Notes: generated by a model from the letters alone, not told the origin. A DNA stretch of 64,000 nt from Streptomyces sp. NBC_01591 (GCF_035918155.1 NZ_CP109327.1:7316001-7380000), one strand, 5' to 3'. Shown: positions 6,876 through 16,732, numbered from the stretch's first letter. Translations and numbers: made by a program.

Positions 6876-9800
6876 GTGGCGATCCAGGTCGGCTCGGTCG
6901 AGGTCGATGTCATCCCCAACACCCAGGGGATCTACCAGCGCCTGCGCGACGGGCTCGTCCCGGCGGCGACCCGCGCCGGCCAGGACGCCGGTAACGCTGC
7001 CGGCCGCGCCTTCGGTCCGGCGATGCAGTCGGAGATCGGCAGCATCGGGCTCCGGATCGGGCAGCAGATCGGTCAGCAGATCGCCGCCCGCATCGTCGCC
7101 GAGATCCGCGGCGCTCTCCGCGACGGAGTCACTCAGGGCGGTGCGGCGGCGCGTGCGTCCGCCGTCCGCCAGGGCGACCAGACCGGTGGCGCTTTCTCCC
7201 GAGCGCTGAAGACCCGGCTCGAAGCCGCGTTCCGTGCCCTCCCGAAAATCAACATCGACGCGGACACCACCGAGGCCGACGCCGACCTTCAGGCGCTGCG
7301 GGTCCGCATGGAGACCCTGGCGGGCAAGCGGATCGGCATCGATATCGACGCCGAAGCGGCCAAGGCCGAGATCAGGCTGATCGAAGCCGAGCTGACCCGG
7401 CTCGGCGCCCGCCACCCCAACGTCCAGGTCCGTGCCGACACTACGACGGCCCTCGGTGAACTGGCTGCGGTGCGAGCGGCGATCGACGGCGTCGACGGGA
7501 AGCGTGCTCGCATCGACGTCGACACATCCGGTGCCCTGTCGGCGGTTCTGCAGCTGGGCGTGGCCATCGGCGGCCTGGCGGCCATCCCCGCCATTCCGGT
7601 GCTCGCGGCGGGTATCGGCTCCATCGGCTCGGCCGCCGTGGCGGCTGCTGTCGGCGTCGGCGCCCTGGCCGCCGTCGCGGCTCCCGCCATCGTCGGAATT
7701 GCTGGTGCCCTCCAGGCGCAGAAGGCGGCCCAGGACGCTGCCACAGCCTCGTCCTTGAAGGGCGCCCAGGCGTCCGGCCGGGGCGCGTCAATGGCGCTGC
7801 AGATGGCCGGCGCGCAGCAGGCCTTGGCGACGGCGGAGCGAAACGGGGCCCGGCAGATCGCCCAGGCCCAGAAGTCTGTACGGGACGCCCGGCAGGCTGC
7901 GGCAGATGCTGCAGACCAGGCCGCCCAGCGAAACGCGGCGGCGGCCCGCGCGGTCCAGGACGCTGAGCGGTCCCTCGCCCAGTCGCAGAAGGATGCCAAG
8001 CAGGCCCAGGAGGACCTGACCGACGCCCGGCGCCAGGCTGCGCTGGAGCTGGAGGACCTCAACAGCCGGCTGGCCGACGCCCAGCTGTCACAGCGGGACG
8101 CGACACTCGGCGTGCAGGAGGCCCAGGCCGACCTGAACCGCACGATGGCGGACGCCAAGTCGACGCAGCTTGACAAGGACCGCGCACAGCTTTCCTACGA
8201 CCAGGCGGTGCAGCGGCTCAAGGAGCAGACCACCGAGACGAAGCGCCTCAAGGACGAGACGGCCGCCGCGAACCGGGCTGGGGTCGAGGGCTCGGACACC
8301 GTTGCGCAGGCCCAGGACCGTCTGGCGAAGGCCCAGCAGCAGGTGGCGGACCGTGCCCGCGGGGTGCGCGACGCGCAGGCCGAGGCCGCCCGGACACAGG
8401 TGGAGACGGCCCGGCAGGTCGCCCAGGCGCAGGAGCGGGTGTCCGAGGCGACCGCGAACGTGGCTGTGGCCCAGCAGTCCGCGGCGGACGCCGTGGCATC
8501 GGCCCAGCGTCAGATTGCCTCCGCGTCGCAGTCGGCGGCCGGGGGCGTGGATCAGGCTGCCCTGGCGCAGGCGAAGTACCAGGCCGAGTTGGCGAAGCTG
8601 ACCCCGGCGGCGCGGGGCACGTTCAACGCGTTCGTGTCGCTGAAGTCGGCGTTCTCGGACTGGTCGGAGTCGTTGCAGCCGCAGGTCATGCCGCTGTTCA
8701 CGCGCGCCCTGATCGGGCTGAAGAACAGCCTGCCGGGTCTGACACCGTTCGTGCTGGCCGCGGCCCGCGCGATCGGAACGCTGCAGGACCGGGTGTCGGC
8801 CGGCTTCAAGTCGCCCTGGTGGCAGACCTTCAAGCAGGACCTCGCGGGCTCGGTCGAGCCCGCAATCGTCGGGCTGGGCGCTTCCTTCGGCCGGATTTTC
8901 AAGGGCATGGCCGGCGTCGTGCAGGCATTCCTGCCGCACATGGAGTCGATCTCGTCGACCATGCAGCGGATCACGGGCCGGTTCGCAACGTGGGGCACCA
9001 GCCTGAAGGGCAGCCCGGAATTCGAGCGGTTCCTGTCTTACGCGTCGGCGCAGGGACCGGTACTGGCACGGGCGATCGGCGACATCAGCTCTGCGTTCTA
9101 CCAGATGGCACGGGCGACAGCCCCGTTGTCCGGCCCGGTTCTGACGGCTCTGGGCGCGGTCGCGCGCGCGATCGCGGACATTGCCCGGGATCTGCCCTGG
9201 CTGATCCAGTTGTTCTACGCGGTGTGGGTCGCGACGAAGCTGTGGACCCTCGCGATGATCGCGTTCAACCTGGTGATGAACGCCAACCCGATCACGCTGA
9301 TCACCATCGGGATCGTGGCGCTGGTCGCGGCCGTCGTCTACGCGTACAAGAACTTCACGTGGTTCCGGGACGTCGTCAACACCGTCTGGGAGGCTCTCAA
9401 GACGGGCGCTCTGTTCGTCTGGAACAACATCCTCAAGCCGGTCTTCGACGCCTTCGTGATCGGGCTGAAGGCGATCGGCACGGCCGCGTCGTGGCTGTGG
9501 AACACCATCCTCAGCCCGGTTTTCGGGTTCATCGGTGCGGCGGCGCGGATCCTCGCAACGGTGGTCCTGACCGTCCTGATCACGCCCTTGATCACCGCTT
9601 TCAAGGCGCTGGCGGCTGTCGGCATGTGGCTGTGGACGAACGTGTTCGGCCCGGTCTTCGGGTGGATCGCGGACAAGGCAGTCTGGCTGTGGCAGGAGAA
9701 GATCAAACCGGTCTGGGAGCTGTTCAAGGTCGGGATCGGTCTCCTCGGCGCGAAGCTCAAGGAGCTGTGGGACAAGTACGCGAAGCCTGTTCTCGGGTGG

Positions 9801-11300
9801 ATCGCGGACAAGGCCATAGCGCTGTGGAACGACAAGATCAAACCGGTCTGGGAGCTGTTCAAGATCGGCATCGGCCTGCTCGGCGCGAAGCTCAAGGAAC
9901 TGTGGAACTCCTACGCCAAGCCGGTCTTCGGGTGGATCGCCGACAAGGCGAAGTGGCTGTGGGACAAGGCACTGAAGCCCGCGTTCGACGCCATGAAGAA
10001 GGGCGTCAAAGCGGTCGGCGACTCCTTCAACGACGCGAAGGACTTCATCAAGAAGGCCTGGGACAAGGTCCAGGACATCGCGAAGAAGCCCGTCCGCTTC
10101 ATCATCGAGAAGATCTACAACGGCGGCATCGTGCCGACGTGGAACAAGATCGCGGGCGCGTTCGGGGCCCCGAAACTGAAAGAACAACCCCTTGACGGGT
10201 TCGCTCGTGGCGGCATCCTGCCCGGTCAGTCGACGTGGCGGCAGGGCGACGACCAGCTCGTCCCGATGCGCCGCGGCGAGGGGGTGTACGTGTCCGAGGC
10301 GATGCGAGACCCGTATGAGCGGGCCCGCCTGCACGCCGTGAACTCGGCGGCCATGCGCGGCAAGTCCCTCAGCCAGTTCCAGGGCTTCGCGAAAGGCGGC
10401 ATCTTCGACTGGGTGAAGGGCGCCGCTTCGAAGACGGTCGACCTGGCAAGCACAGGGGTGTCGTGGCTGAAGGACGGCATGAAGGCCTCCGCGCAGGCCG
10501 GCCTCAACCACGTGGTGAAGCCCCTGCTCGACAAGATCGCAGGGTCTGCCTCCGTATACAGGGACATGATCTCCGGAATCCCGAAGAAGATGATCACCTC
10601 GATCATCGACTTCTCAGGCAAGGCCGACACCAAGCTCGGAGCTGAAGGCATCGGGGGAGGAGGCTTCAAGGCCGGCCTGAAATGGGCCCGTACTCAGAAC
10701 GGCAAGGCATACCAGTGGGGCGGAAACGGGAACCCCTCCTGGGACTGCTCCGGTCTGGTCAGCGCCGTTGAATCCGTGATCCGCGGGCAGAAGCCCCATC
10801 GCCGGTGGGCCACGGGCGCCTTCTCAGGGAAGACAGCCCCTCCAGGCTGGGTCCTCAACGGCTCAAGCCCGTACCGGATCGGCATCACCAATGCCGGCGT
10901 GGGCCACACGGCCGGGACGCTCAACGGGGTCAACGTCGAAAGCCGTGGTGGCGACGGCGTGGTCATCGGCAGTCGGGCGCGGGCGTGGAACGACAGCCTG
11001 TTCACGCACCACTACGCCTACAAGGGCACTTATGACTCGGGCGGCTACCTCCAGCCCGGCCTCAACCTCGCCTACAACGGGACGGGAAGGCCGGAGCCCG
11101 TCTTCACGACGCAACAGGCCAACGCCCTTACATCCATGGCCGCCAGGCCCTCCGAGGGCCCTGCGGGCCTTACCGCCGGCCAGGCGGTGACGCTCCTGGT
11201 CCAGGACGGCCCCACTCTCCGGGCCTACGTCTCCGATGTCGCGGACGGCCGTGTGGATGCAGGGCTGACGCAGGTCCGCCGCGCGATAGGGAGGAACTGA
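6876..11300 (+). CDS. Tape measure protein with NlpC/P60 peptidase domain
   Basis: A 1474-residue protein that sets tail length and usually passes into the cell on DNA injection. GTG 6876 follows GGGAGGAGG. The N-terminus is typical (IQVGSVEVDVIPNTQGIYQR). Residues about 270-570 form long Ala/Gln-rich coiled coils. Hydrophobic segments near 780-830 (for example ITLITIGIVALVAAVVYAY) would cross the membrane. A 45-residue unit is tandemly repeated at about 926-1035. Near the C-terminus YQWGGNGNPSWDCSGLV holds the catalytic Cys 1291, with His 1344 in GVGHTAG, an NlpC/P60-like cysteine peptidase that may open the cell wall during DNA entry. Length suggests a tail of roughly 220 nm by the usual 1.5 Angstrom per residue rule. 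Confidence 0.92.
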   Translation: MAIQVGSVEVDVIPNTQGIYQRLRDGLVPAATRAGQDAGNAAGRAFGPAMQSEIGSIGLRIGQQIGQQIAARIVAEIRGALRDGVTQGGAAARASAVRQGDQTGGAFSRALKTRLEAAFRALPKINIDADTTEADADLQALRVRMETLAGKRIGIDIDAEAAKAEIRLIEAELTRLGARHPNVQVRADTTTALGELAAVRAAIDGVDGKRARIDVDTSGALSAVLQLGVAIGGLAAIPAIPVLAAGIGSIGSAAVAAAVGVGALAAVAAPAIVGIAGALQAQKAAQDAATASSLKGAQASGRGASMALQMAGAQQALATAERNGARQIAQAQKSVRDARQAAADAADQAAQRNAAAARAVQDAERSLAQSQKDAKQAQEDLTDARRQAALELEDLNSRLADAQLSQRDATLGVQEAQADLNRTMADAKSTQLDKDRAQLSYDQAVQRLKEQTTETKRLKDETAAANRAGVEGSDTVAQAQDRLAKAQQQVADRARGVRDAQAEAARTQVETARQVAQAQERVSEATANVAVAQQSAADAVASAQRQIASASQSAAGGVDQAALAQAKYQAELAKLTPAARGTFNAFVSLKSAFSDWSESLQPQVMPLFTRALIGLKNSLPGLTPFVLAAARAIGTLQDRVSAGFKSPWWQTFKQDLAGSVEPAIVGLGASFGRIFKGMAGVVQAFLPHMESISSTMQRITGRFATWGTSLKGSPEFERFLSYASAQGPVLARAIGDISSAFYQMARATAPLSGPVLTALGAVARAIADIARDLPWLIQLFYAVWVATKLWTLAMIAFNLVMNANPITLITIGIVALVAAVVYAYKNFTWFRDVVNTVWEALKTGALFVWNNILKPVFDAFVIGLKAIGTAASWLWNTILSPVFGFIGAAARILATVVLTVLITPLITAFKALAAVGMWLWTNVFGPVFGWIADKAVWLWQEKIKPVWELFKVGIGLLGAKLKELWDKYAKPVLGWIADKAIALWNDKIKPVWELFKIGIGLLGAKLKELWNSYAKPVFGWIADKAKWLWDKALKPAFDAMKKGVKAVGDSFNDAKDFIKKAWDKVQDIAKKPVRFIIEKIYNGGIVPTWNKIAGAFGAPKLKEQPLDGFARGGILPGQSTWRQGDDQLVPMRRGEGVYVSEAMRDPYERARLHAVNSAAMRGKSLSQFQGFAKGGIFDWVKGAASKTVDLASTGVSWLKDGMKASAQAGLNHVVKPLLDKIAGSASVYRDMISGIPKKMITSIIDFSGKADTKLGAEGIGGGGFKAGLKWARTQNGKAYQWGGNGNPSWDCSGLVSAVESVIRGQKPHRRWATGAFSGKTAPPGWVLNGSSPYRIGITNAGVGHTAGTLNGVNVESRGGDGVVIGSRARAWNDSLFTHHYAYKGTYDSGGYLQPGLNLAYNGTGRPEPVFTTQQANALTSMAARPSEGPAGLTAGQAVTLLVQDGPTLRAYVSDVADGRVDAGLTQVRRAIGRN
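9651..9980 (+). repeat. 135-base tandem repeat in the tape measure gene
   Basis: Units start at 9651 and 9786, with a third partial unit from 9921. Each encodes about 45 residues of the pattern FGWIADKA-LW--KIKPVWELF followed by IGLLGAKLKELW. The units are close in DNA sequence as well as in protein, so the duplication is recent. Gain or loss of one unit would change tail length by about 7 nm. Confidence 0.8.
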
Positions 11301-11303
11301 CAG

Positions 11304-12185
11304 ATGCCGCTGATTGTGGATCCGAATGCTCCGCTGATCGAGCCGCCAGAGCGGGTCACCTCGCCGGACGGGTACCTCGCGGCGATCGTCGACGAGCCGT
11401 GGGCGGGGGTGGTGCTGTCGTACAACGGCAACACCCCGCCCGCCCTCGCAGATGTATCTGCGGTGCGGAAAGTCCGCATCGTGCGCCAAGACCCGGGTGC
11501 CGCCGCACCTGTCCCCGTGCGGTCCGCCGACCCGGCATGGGCGATCGGAGGCGTCGGCACGGCCTACGACGCCGAGGCGCCGCTGGGTGCAGCTGTGATC
11601 TACACGGCGGTACCGGTGTACGAGGACGGGTCCACCGGCCCGGAGTCGGCACTGGCAGTCACGATGCCCGTACCGGACCGCGGTCCCCGTGACGTGTGGA
11701 TCAAATCCCTCGACGAACCGGGGCTGTCCGCCCGGGTGACGGTCACGTCGTGGCCGGACCTGACGTGGGCTGCGCGCATCGACCAGGCCGCCGTGCAAGG
11801 CAGCGCCTACCCGGTGACCAGTCAGGACGTGTACGGGGCACCGTCCTCGGAGATCGTCATCGACGCCGAAGGGGACCAGATCCCCGCCCTTGAAGCACTA
11901 CTGGCCACCCCCGGCGTGCGGCTGATCCAGACACGGCCGGACTACTACCGGGCAGACCAGTACGTTCTTCTCGGCGACGTGAAGCAGGGCGTGAACTCGA
12001 CACCGAACCTCTCACGCACGTACAGCGCGAGTGTGGTCCAGGTGGACCGCCCGGACACGGCAGGGCAGCCGCTGCGCATGCCGGGCTGGTCCTGGGACGA
12101 AGTTGCGAACCGCTTCGCCACCTGGGACGCGGTTGCCGCCAGCTACTCCTCGTGGGCGATGCTCAGCACGAACGGAGTTACCTGA
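11304..12185 (+). CDS. Minor tail protein (distal tail type)
   Basis: A 293-residue tail-tip protein encoded directly after the tape measure gene, where distal tail (Dit-like) proteins usually lie. It is beta-rich with repeated SAR-type strands, a segment of AVIYTAVPVYEDGSTGPESAL like a fibronectin-type strand pair (read as AVIYTAVPVYEDG), and a C-terminus full of Trp (WSWDEVANRFATWDAVAASY), typical of the last tail protein segments in Streptomyces phages. Function is by position: attachment of the tail tip complex to the tube. The stop overlaps the next ATG (TGATG). Confidence 0.7.
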   Translation: MPLIVDPNAPLIEPPERVTSPDGYLAAIVDEPWAGVVLSYNGNTPPALADVSAVRKVRIVRQDPGAAAPVPVRSADPAWAIGGVGTAYDAEAPLGAAVIYTAVPVYEDGSTGPESALAVTMPVPDRGPRDVWIKSLDEPGLSARVTVTSWPDLTWAARIDQAAVQGSAYPVTSQDVYGAPSSEIVIDAEGDQIPALEALLATPGVRLIQTRPDYYRADQYVLLGDVKQGVNSTPNLSRTYSASVVQVDRPDTAGQPLRMPGWSWDEVANRFATWDAVAASYSSWAMLSTNGVT

Positions 12186-13345
12186 TGCTGCCCATCCCCG
12201 CTGCCGCACTGGCCGCTCTCACCGGGGCGTGCCAGCGCCCGTACCGCGCGGAGTGGTCGGTCGACGGCGGGCAGACGTGGCAGTCGTGCGGCATCGTCGC
12301 CGGGTCGGCGCAGATTCAGGCGTCACGCACTCAGACTGTCCGCTACACGGCATCGGCGACCCTGACCGGTGTGTCGCTCGGGCGCGATGGCATCAACCCG
12401 ATCAGCACGAACGTCCGCCTGTGGCAGGGGATCACGCCTGCCCGCACCGACACGGTATGGATTCCCGCCGGCCGGTACACCGTCAACCGGCCCAAGGTGA
12501 CCCGCACCGGGATCCAGGTGGAACTCGACGGCCTGGAGGACGAGATCAGCGCCGCGGCTTTCCCGTCGCCCCGGGTGGTGGGCCCGGACTCAGCCCGCGC
12601 CCTAGTGGCCACCCTGGTAGGAGAGGCACTGCCGGGCGTACCAGTGGCGTGGCGCGAGGGAATCGACCCGGACTCGACCGTGCCGCAGATCGTCGCGGAC
12701 GAGGACCGATGGTCGGTGCTGTCCGGCGGGACGGACACCTCGGGCACGGCGACCGGGATCGCCGCGTCACTGGCCGGGGAGATCTGGGTCGACGCGCGAG
12801 GCATCGTGACAGCCGGCCCAGTGCCGACGCTGGCCGACCCGATTGTGTGGCGGATCGCCCAAGGGATGGGCGGCGCTCTGATCGAACCGCAGCCCGAGCA
12901 GAGCGCCGAGGGGCTCGCCAACTTGTGGTCTGTCAGCGGCGATGCGGGCTCCGGCGCTCCGGCGGTCGGCCCCGTACACGCCTGGGACGACGACCCGGGA
13001 AGCCTCACCTACGCCGGCCCGGACCCGGTGGGCGATCCGCTGGCACCGCAGCGCCTGGGCCTGACATGGGTCCGTGTCCGCACCCAGAGGTACTCGTCCG
13101 CCCTCATCACTACTGCAGGGCAGGCCGAGGAGGTGGCGAGGGCGCGGCTCGCCGACAGCCTCGGCGTGCAGTCCTCGCTCAGCTTCACCTCAGCTTGCAA
13201 TCCCGCGATCGAGCCAGGGGACGTGGTGGAAGTTGAAACCGAGCCCGGCGTGTGGGAGCGGCACCTGATCGACTCCCTGTCGTACACCCTCGGTGCGTCC
13301 TCGATGTCTTGTACGACCCGCACGACGTCAAGGAGGCTCACGTGA
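12185..13345 (+). CDS. Minor tail protein (DUF5047-like)
   Basis: A 386-residue tail-tip protein. The N-terminus (ALTGACQRPYRAEWSVDGGQ followed by TWQSCGIVAGSAQIQAS) and the middle repeat VTRTGIQVELDGLEDEISAA resemble the DUF5047 tail proteins of Streptomyces phages. The C-terminal EPGDVVEVETEPGVWERHL and SYTLGASSMSCTTR look like a baseplate hub fold in which lines of strands end with a conserved ERHLIDSL. Likely part of the tail hub. ATG 12185 is coupled to the previous stop; the stop overlaps the GTG of the next gene (GTGA). Confidence 0.65.
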   Translation: MLPIPAAALAALTGACQRPYRAEWSVDGGQTWQSCGIVAGSAQIQASRTQTVRYTASATLTGVSLGRDGINPISTNVRLWQGITPARTDTVWIPAGRYTVNRPKVTRTGIQVELDGLEDEISAAAFPSPRVVGPDSARALVATLVGEALPGVPVAWREGIDPDSTVPQIVADEDRWSVLSGGTDTSGTATGIAASLAGEIWVDARGIVTAGPVPTLADPIVWRIAQGMGGALIEPQPEQSAEGLANLWSVSGDAGSGAPAVGPVHAWDDDPGSLTYAGPDPVGDPLAPQRLGLTWVRVRTQRYSSALITTAGQAEEVARARLADSLGVQSSLSFTSACNPAIEPGDVVEVETEPGVWERHLIDSLSYTLGASSMSCTTRTTSRRLT

Positions 13346-14259
13346 CCGCTGCGGACGACCTCGGAAAATCTCTGGCAGCAGCAGGCGCTTCGGGTGCCCA
13401 GGTAGTGTCCGCGCAGGTCGTGGACGTCACCGCAGCCGGGGTCAACTTGGACTACCAGGGGACGCTGCTTCTCGACGTGGCGTGCCCGGACTCCTACCGA
13501 GGCCGGGCCGCAGGAGACTGGGTAGCCGTCCGCCCCGGCGCCGTGCCGGTAGTGCTGTGGCGCCTCGGCCCGGACCCTGGCGGTACGGACGCGGCCAGCA
13601 TCGGAGAGATCGCCACCGACGCCGCCTCCGACCTGATCGCGATCTCCGCATACACGTGGGGCACGACAACCCCCGGAGCGGGCTGGGAGCAGGTCAACAC
13701 CCTGTGGACCCGCAAGGACGCCCGCGGGGTAGGCCAGCTGTACGCACAGATCGGAAGCTCCGCACCGTCCCCTACCCCGCCCGCGACACGGCCACCGAAG
13801 ACGGTGACGATCTCCCCGACAGCCGCCGACAGTTGGCGCAATGGTCGCCGAGACGACTACGCGTCCAACCCGATGCAGGGCGACTGGACCGGCGGCGGCA
13901 ACCGGCGGGGGGCGTGGTTCTACGGCACGGGCATAGCGGATGCCTGCGCAGGCAAGGCCGTCTCGTCGATGACGGCTTCGTTCACCCGTCGCGCCGGGTC
14001 CGGCTCGAACGCGAAGCGCCCCTTGCATCTCTACCTGCACGGCTACACGTCACCGCCAGCAGGCCAGCTCAACCTGGCCAACGGTCCGGAGGAACTGCTG
14101 TCGCTGTCTGCCGGGGGAAAGGGAACCGCCACTCTCCCGGCTGCCTGGCGCTCGGCCCTGGCCTCCGGGAGCGCCCGCGGACTGGCGATCTACGCCAGCG
14201 GGTCCACCGACTACATGGCCGTCACCGGCGGTGCGATCACCATCAAATTCTCAGCCTGA
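13342..14259 (+). CDS. Minor tail protein, possible baseplate component
   Basis: A 305-residue protein starting at GTG 13342 with AAGGAGG 8 bases upstream. The first 90 residues resemble an OB-type barrel (VVDVTAAGVNLDYQGTLLLDV, split here as VVDVTAAGVNLDYQG and TLLLDVACPDSYRG), as seen in baseplate hub insertions. The C-terminal part (WRNGRRDDYASNPMQGDWTG, then HLYLHGYTSPPAGQLNLANG) is a carbohydrate-binding-like beta sandwich in style and may bind the receptor. A Pro/Thr linker separates them. No enzyme motif is visible. Function is inferred from position and composition. Confidence 0.6.
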   Translation: MTAADDLGKSLAAAGASGAQVVSAQVVDVTAAGVNLDYQGTLLLDVACPDSYRGRAAGDWVAVRPGAVPVVLWRLGPDPGGTDAASIGEIATDAASDLIAISAYTWGTTTPGAGWEQVNTLWTRKDARGVGQLYAQIGSSAPSPTPPATRPPKTVTISPTAADSWRNGRRDDYASNPMQGDWTGGGNRRGAWFYGTGIADACAGKAVSSMTASFTRRAGSGSNAKRPLHLYLHGYTSPPAGQLNLANGPEELLSLSAGGKGTATLPAAWRSALASGSARGLAIYASGSTDYMAVTGGAITIKFSA

Positions 14260-14269
14260 TCGGAGCTTC

Positions 14270-14890
14270 ATGGCGACCATCGGATACGCCCAACTCCCTG
14301 TCCCCGGGGGCGGGGACGCCCCGCTCGGGCCCGCCGCCCTGGCCGAGCTGGCGACGGCCATCGACCCGCACCTGATGCAGCACGTCGCGGATCTCGCCGA
14401 GCGCAACTCGGTGTACGCGGGGGCGCCACTGCATACCGTGGTGACCGCCTCGAACGGATCTCTGTGGATCAAGACTTCGTCGAGCGCAAACACGTGGGCC
14501 ACGATCTGGGAACCGACCCCTGCGTGGCGCACCCTGTCGCTCGCGTCCGGCTTCCAGGCCGGTCAGAACACCCCGCAGATCCGTCTGATCGGCACCCGTG
14601 TCCACATGCGCGGGCGCATCATCCGCACGGACGGCGGGCTCATCGTCGGCACCAACGGAATCCAGATCGCCACCGTGCCGGCCGACTGCAAGCCACAGCA
14701 CGTCGCAACGTCAACCGCGTTCTTCTCCATGTCCGGCGACCCGTTGATCGGCGCGGGCCGGGTCGAGGCCTGGTCCGACGACGAAACCACGCCGCGGGCG
14801 CTGACGTTCTGGAGCCAGGACGGTGCGCAGGACGGCGGCACGGTCGGCACGTCGTGGGTCGACATCTCCGGCAGTTACTGGATCGACTGA
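14270..14890 (+). CDS. Small tail protein, receptor-binding type
   Basis: A 206-residue protein with N-terminal ATIGYAQLPVPGGGDAPLGP and AALAELATAIDPHLMQHVAD, a pattern seen in Streptomyces phage tail proteins just before the fibre gene. The C-terminal 110 residues (WRTLSLASGFQAGQNTPQIR, then VHMRGRIIRTDGG) look like the beta-rich head domain of a fibre. GGAGC 5 bases before the ATG 14270 is a weak ribosome binding site. Function is inferred only. Confidence 0.55.
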   Translation: MATIGYAQLPVPGGGDAPLGPAALAELATAIDPHLMQHVADLAERNSVYAGAPLHTVVTASNGSLWIKTSSSANTWATIWEPTPAWRTLSLASGFQAGQNTPQIRLIGTRVHMRGRIIRTDGGLIVGTNGIQIATVPADCKPQHVATSTAFFSMSGDPLIGAGRVEAWSDDETTPRALTFWSQDGAQDGGTVGTSWVDISGSYWID

Positions 14891-14899
14891 AAGGCACCC

Positions 14900-16732
14900 A
14901 TGCCCCTGTACACCTACGGCGGAACCCCCGCCGAAGTCCTGACCACCGCGACCGGAGATGTGATCCCCGACTATCCGATCAACGTCCGCGTCGCCGGGAG
15001 CGGGGAGCTGATCACCGCCCTCTACGAGGCGGACGGTACGACCCCGATCGGGCAACTGCGGTCCAATCCCACCTCGTCCGCCGCACCGGGCGCGATACGC
15101 GAGTGGATGTGCGATTGGCCGCAGATCGAGTACGAGTACAACGCCAGCGGCGGGCGCACGGTGCGCTGGTACTCCTCTGGCAGGGAGGTGGCCACTGAGG
15201 CGCTGCAGGCGGCGACGGCCGCCGGACAACTGGCGACTAGCGCGGCAGGAGACGCGGCAGCAGCCCTGACCGCAGCTGGCAACGCGTCCGCGACCGCAGC
15301 GACAGCAAGCAGCGCGGCAGCGGCCGCAGAGACCGCGGCCGAGCAGGCACAGACCGACGCAGCCGCAGCCATCGCCGCCGTACAGTCTCGGCTCGGCGAA
15401 GCCGCCACCGTCGATAATCTGCCGGCCGTTGTCTTCGACGCCCACCGAGGCGGCGCCGGAGAATCCCCGGAGAACAGCGTGGATGCGCTGCGCGCGGCAC
15501 GGGCGTACTCGCAGATTCTCGACGTCGACGCCCGGCTCCTGGCCGACGGCACGCTCGTCTCGATGCACGACGCGACCATCGACCGCGTGACCAACAAGTC
15601 CGGCACCGCCGCACAGATCACGGCCGCGCAGTTGGCCGCCGCACGCCTGGACCCGAGCACGTGGTTCGCAGCCGGATACCCCGACTTGCCGATCCCGACC
15701 GTCGAAGACCTGCTGAACGAGTTCGGTGGCCGGTACGTGCTGACGATCGAGGCGAAGGATGCCGCGTCCGTCCCGAAACTGGCTGCCATGATCAAGGCCC
15801 GTCGGCTTGAGCGCTCGGTGCTGATCAACAGCAACACGCCCTCGGTGATGGCCACGATCAAAAGCAGCGGGTGCCTCGCACACCTGTGGCGGTCTGCCTC
15901 GCAGATGGCGAGCGACAACCCGACCACAATCAAGGCCAGCGGCGCGGACCTCCTGGACCTCGACATCGCGGGCACGGACGCACAGATCACCGCCGCGATA
16001 GCCCAGAACTACCCGCTCGGCGTCTATGCCCACACCCTCGCCCGCCGCGTCCAGCGAGACCGGGCCCTGGCGCTCGGGTGTCGCGGCATCATCGCGGACT
16101 ACCCCGCCTACGTCAGCGGGGCCGTTCCGCGCCGCACCGCCAGCACGTTCGGTATGGGGACCTGGGGCCCCGGCTACGTTCCCTCGGCCGCGGCCCGCCC
16201 GGTCCTGGATGCTCAGGGCCGGATCCCTCTCCCGCCGCCCGCTTCTGCCGACCCGGCCGACGCTCAGGTTCTCCTCGCCGGAGAAGTCTCGCCCGCGCCC
16301 GCCACCACGACGGTTGACGTGAAGTTCAGCGTTCCGACGGGGGGCAGCGCTGGATGGAGCCTGCTCAGCCTGCACTTGGGCGCCGACGACGACGCCACGA
16401 TCCTGTCCAGCTCGGACATCCGCCACAACGGCTACACCGTCCAGGTCTCCAACAACCGCAGCCTGCGGATCTACCGGGACGACAAGGCGGCCGGCACATC
16501 CACCCAGCTGGCCAACACGACGGCCGGGGCCGACCTCGCGGCGGGCACCGTCTACACCCTGCGGTGCGTGATCACGGCCACGCAGATCACGCTGTCCGTC
16601 CCCGAGGTGTCCGGACTGACCACCACAGTCACGGATTCCACCTACCGAGTGCCGTGGTCGGTGTTCGTCGGGCGCAATTACAACGCGGCCGCCACCGGTT
16701 TGATCAACATCGCGAGCATCAGCGCCACTTGA
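14900..16732 (+). CDS. Tail fibre-like protein with glycerophosphodiester phosphodiesterase domain
   Basis: A 610-residue tail protein of three parts. Residues 1-95 are an N-terminal virion-anchoring domain. Residues 96-170 are almost only Ala, Thr, Ser, Glu and Gln and should form a coiled-coil stalk. Residues 175-400 are a GDPD enzyme: H182-R183 and E191-N192 in AHRGGAGESPENS, D208 and D210 in ILDVDARL, H223 in SMHD, and E284-K286 in TIEAK, so all main catalytic and metal positions are present. Residues 440-610 look like a concanavalin/lectin sandwich. GDPD enzymes hydrolyse glycerophosphodiesters; on a phage tail the expected substrate is glycerol-phosphate teichoic acid of the Streptomyces wall. 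Confidence 0.85.
   Translation: MPLYTYGGTPAEVLTTATGDVIPDYPINVRVAGSGELITALYEADGTTPIGQLRSNPTSSAAPGAIREWMCDWPQIEYEYNASGGRTVRWYSSGREVATEALQAATAAGQLATSAAGDAAAALTAAGNASATAATASSAAAAAETAAEQAQTDAAAAIAAVQSRLGEAATVDNLPAVVFDAHRGGAGESPENSVDALRAARAYSQILDVDARLLADGTLVSMHDATIDRVTNKSGTAAQITAAQLAAARLDPSTWFAAGYPDLPIPTVEDLLNEFGGRYVLTIEAKDAASVPKLAAMIKARRLERSVLINSNTPSVMATIKSSGCLAHLWRSASQMASDNPTTIKASGADLLDLDIAGTDAQITAAIAQNYPLGVYAHTLARRVQRDRALALGCRGIIADYPAYVSGAVPRRTASTFGMGTWGPGYVPSAAARPVLDAQGRIPLPPPASADPADAQVLLAGEVSPAPATTTVDVKFSVPTGGSAGWSLLSLHLGADDDATILSSSDIRHNGYTVQVSNNRSLRIYRDDKAAGTSTQLANTTAGADLAAGTVYTLRCVITATQITLSVPEVSGLTTTVTDSTYRVPWSVFVGRNYNAAATGLINIASISAT

Noticed and set aside
8088..10511. 807-codon minus-strand frame inside the tape measure gene
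   Set aside because: Antisense shadow of a repetitive, GC-rich coding sequence; no ribosome binding site and no domain.
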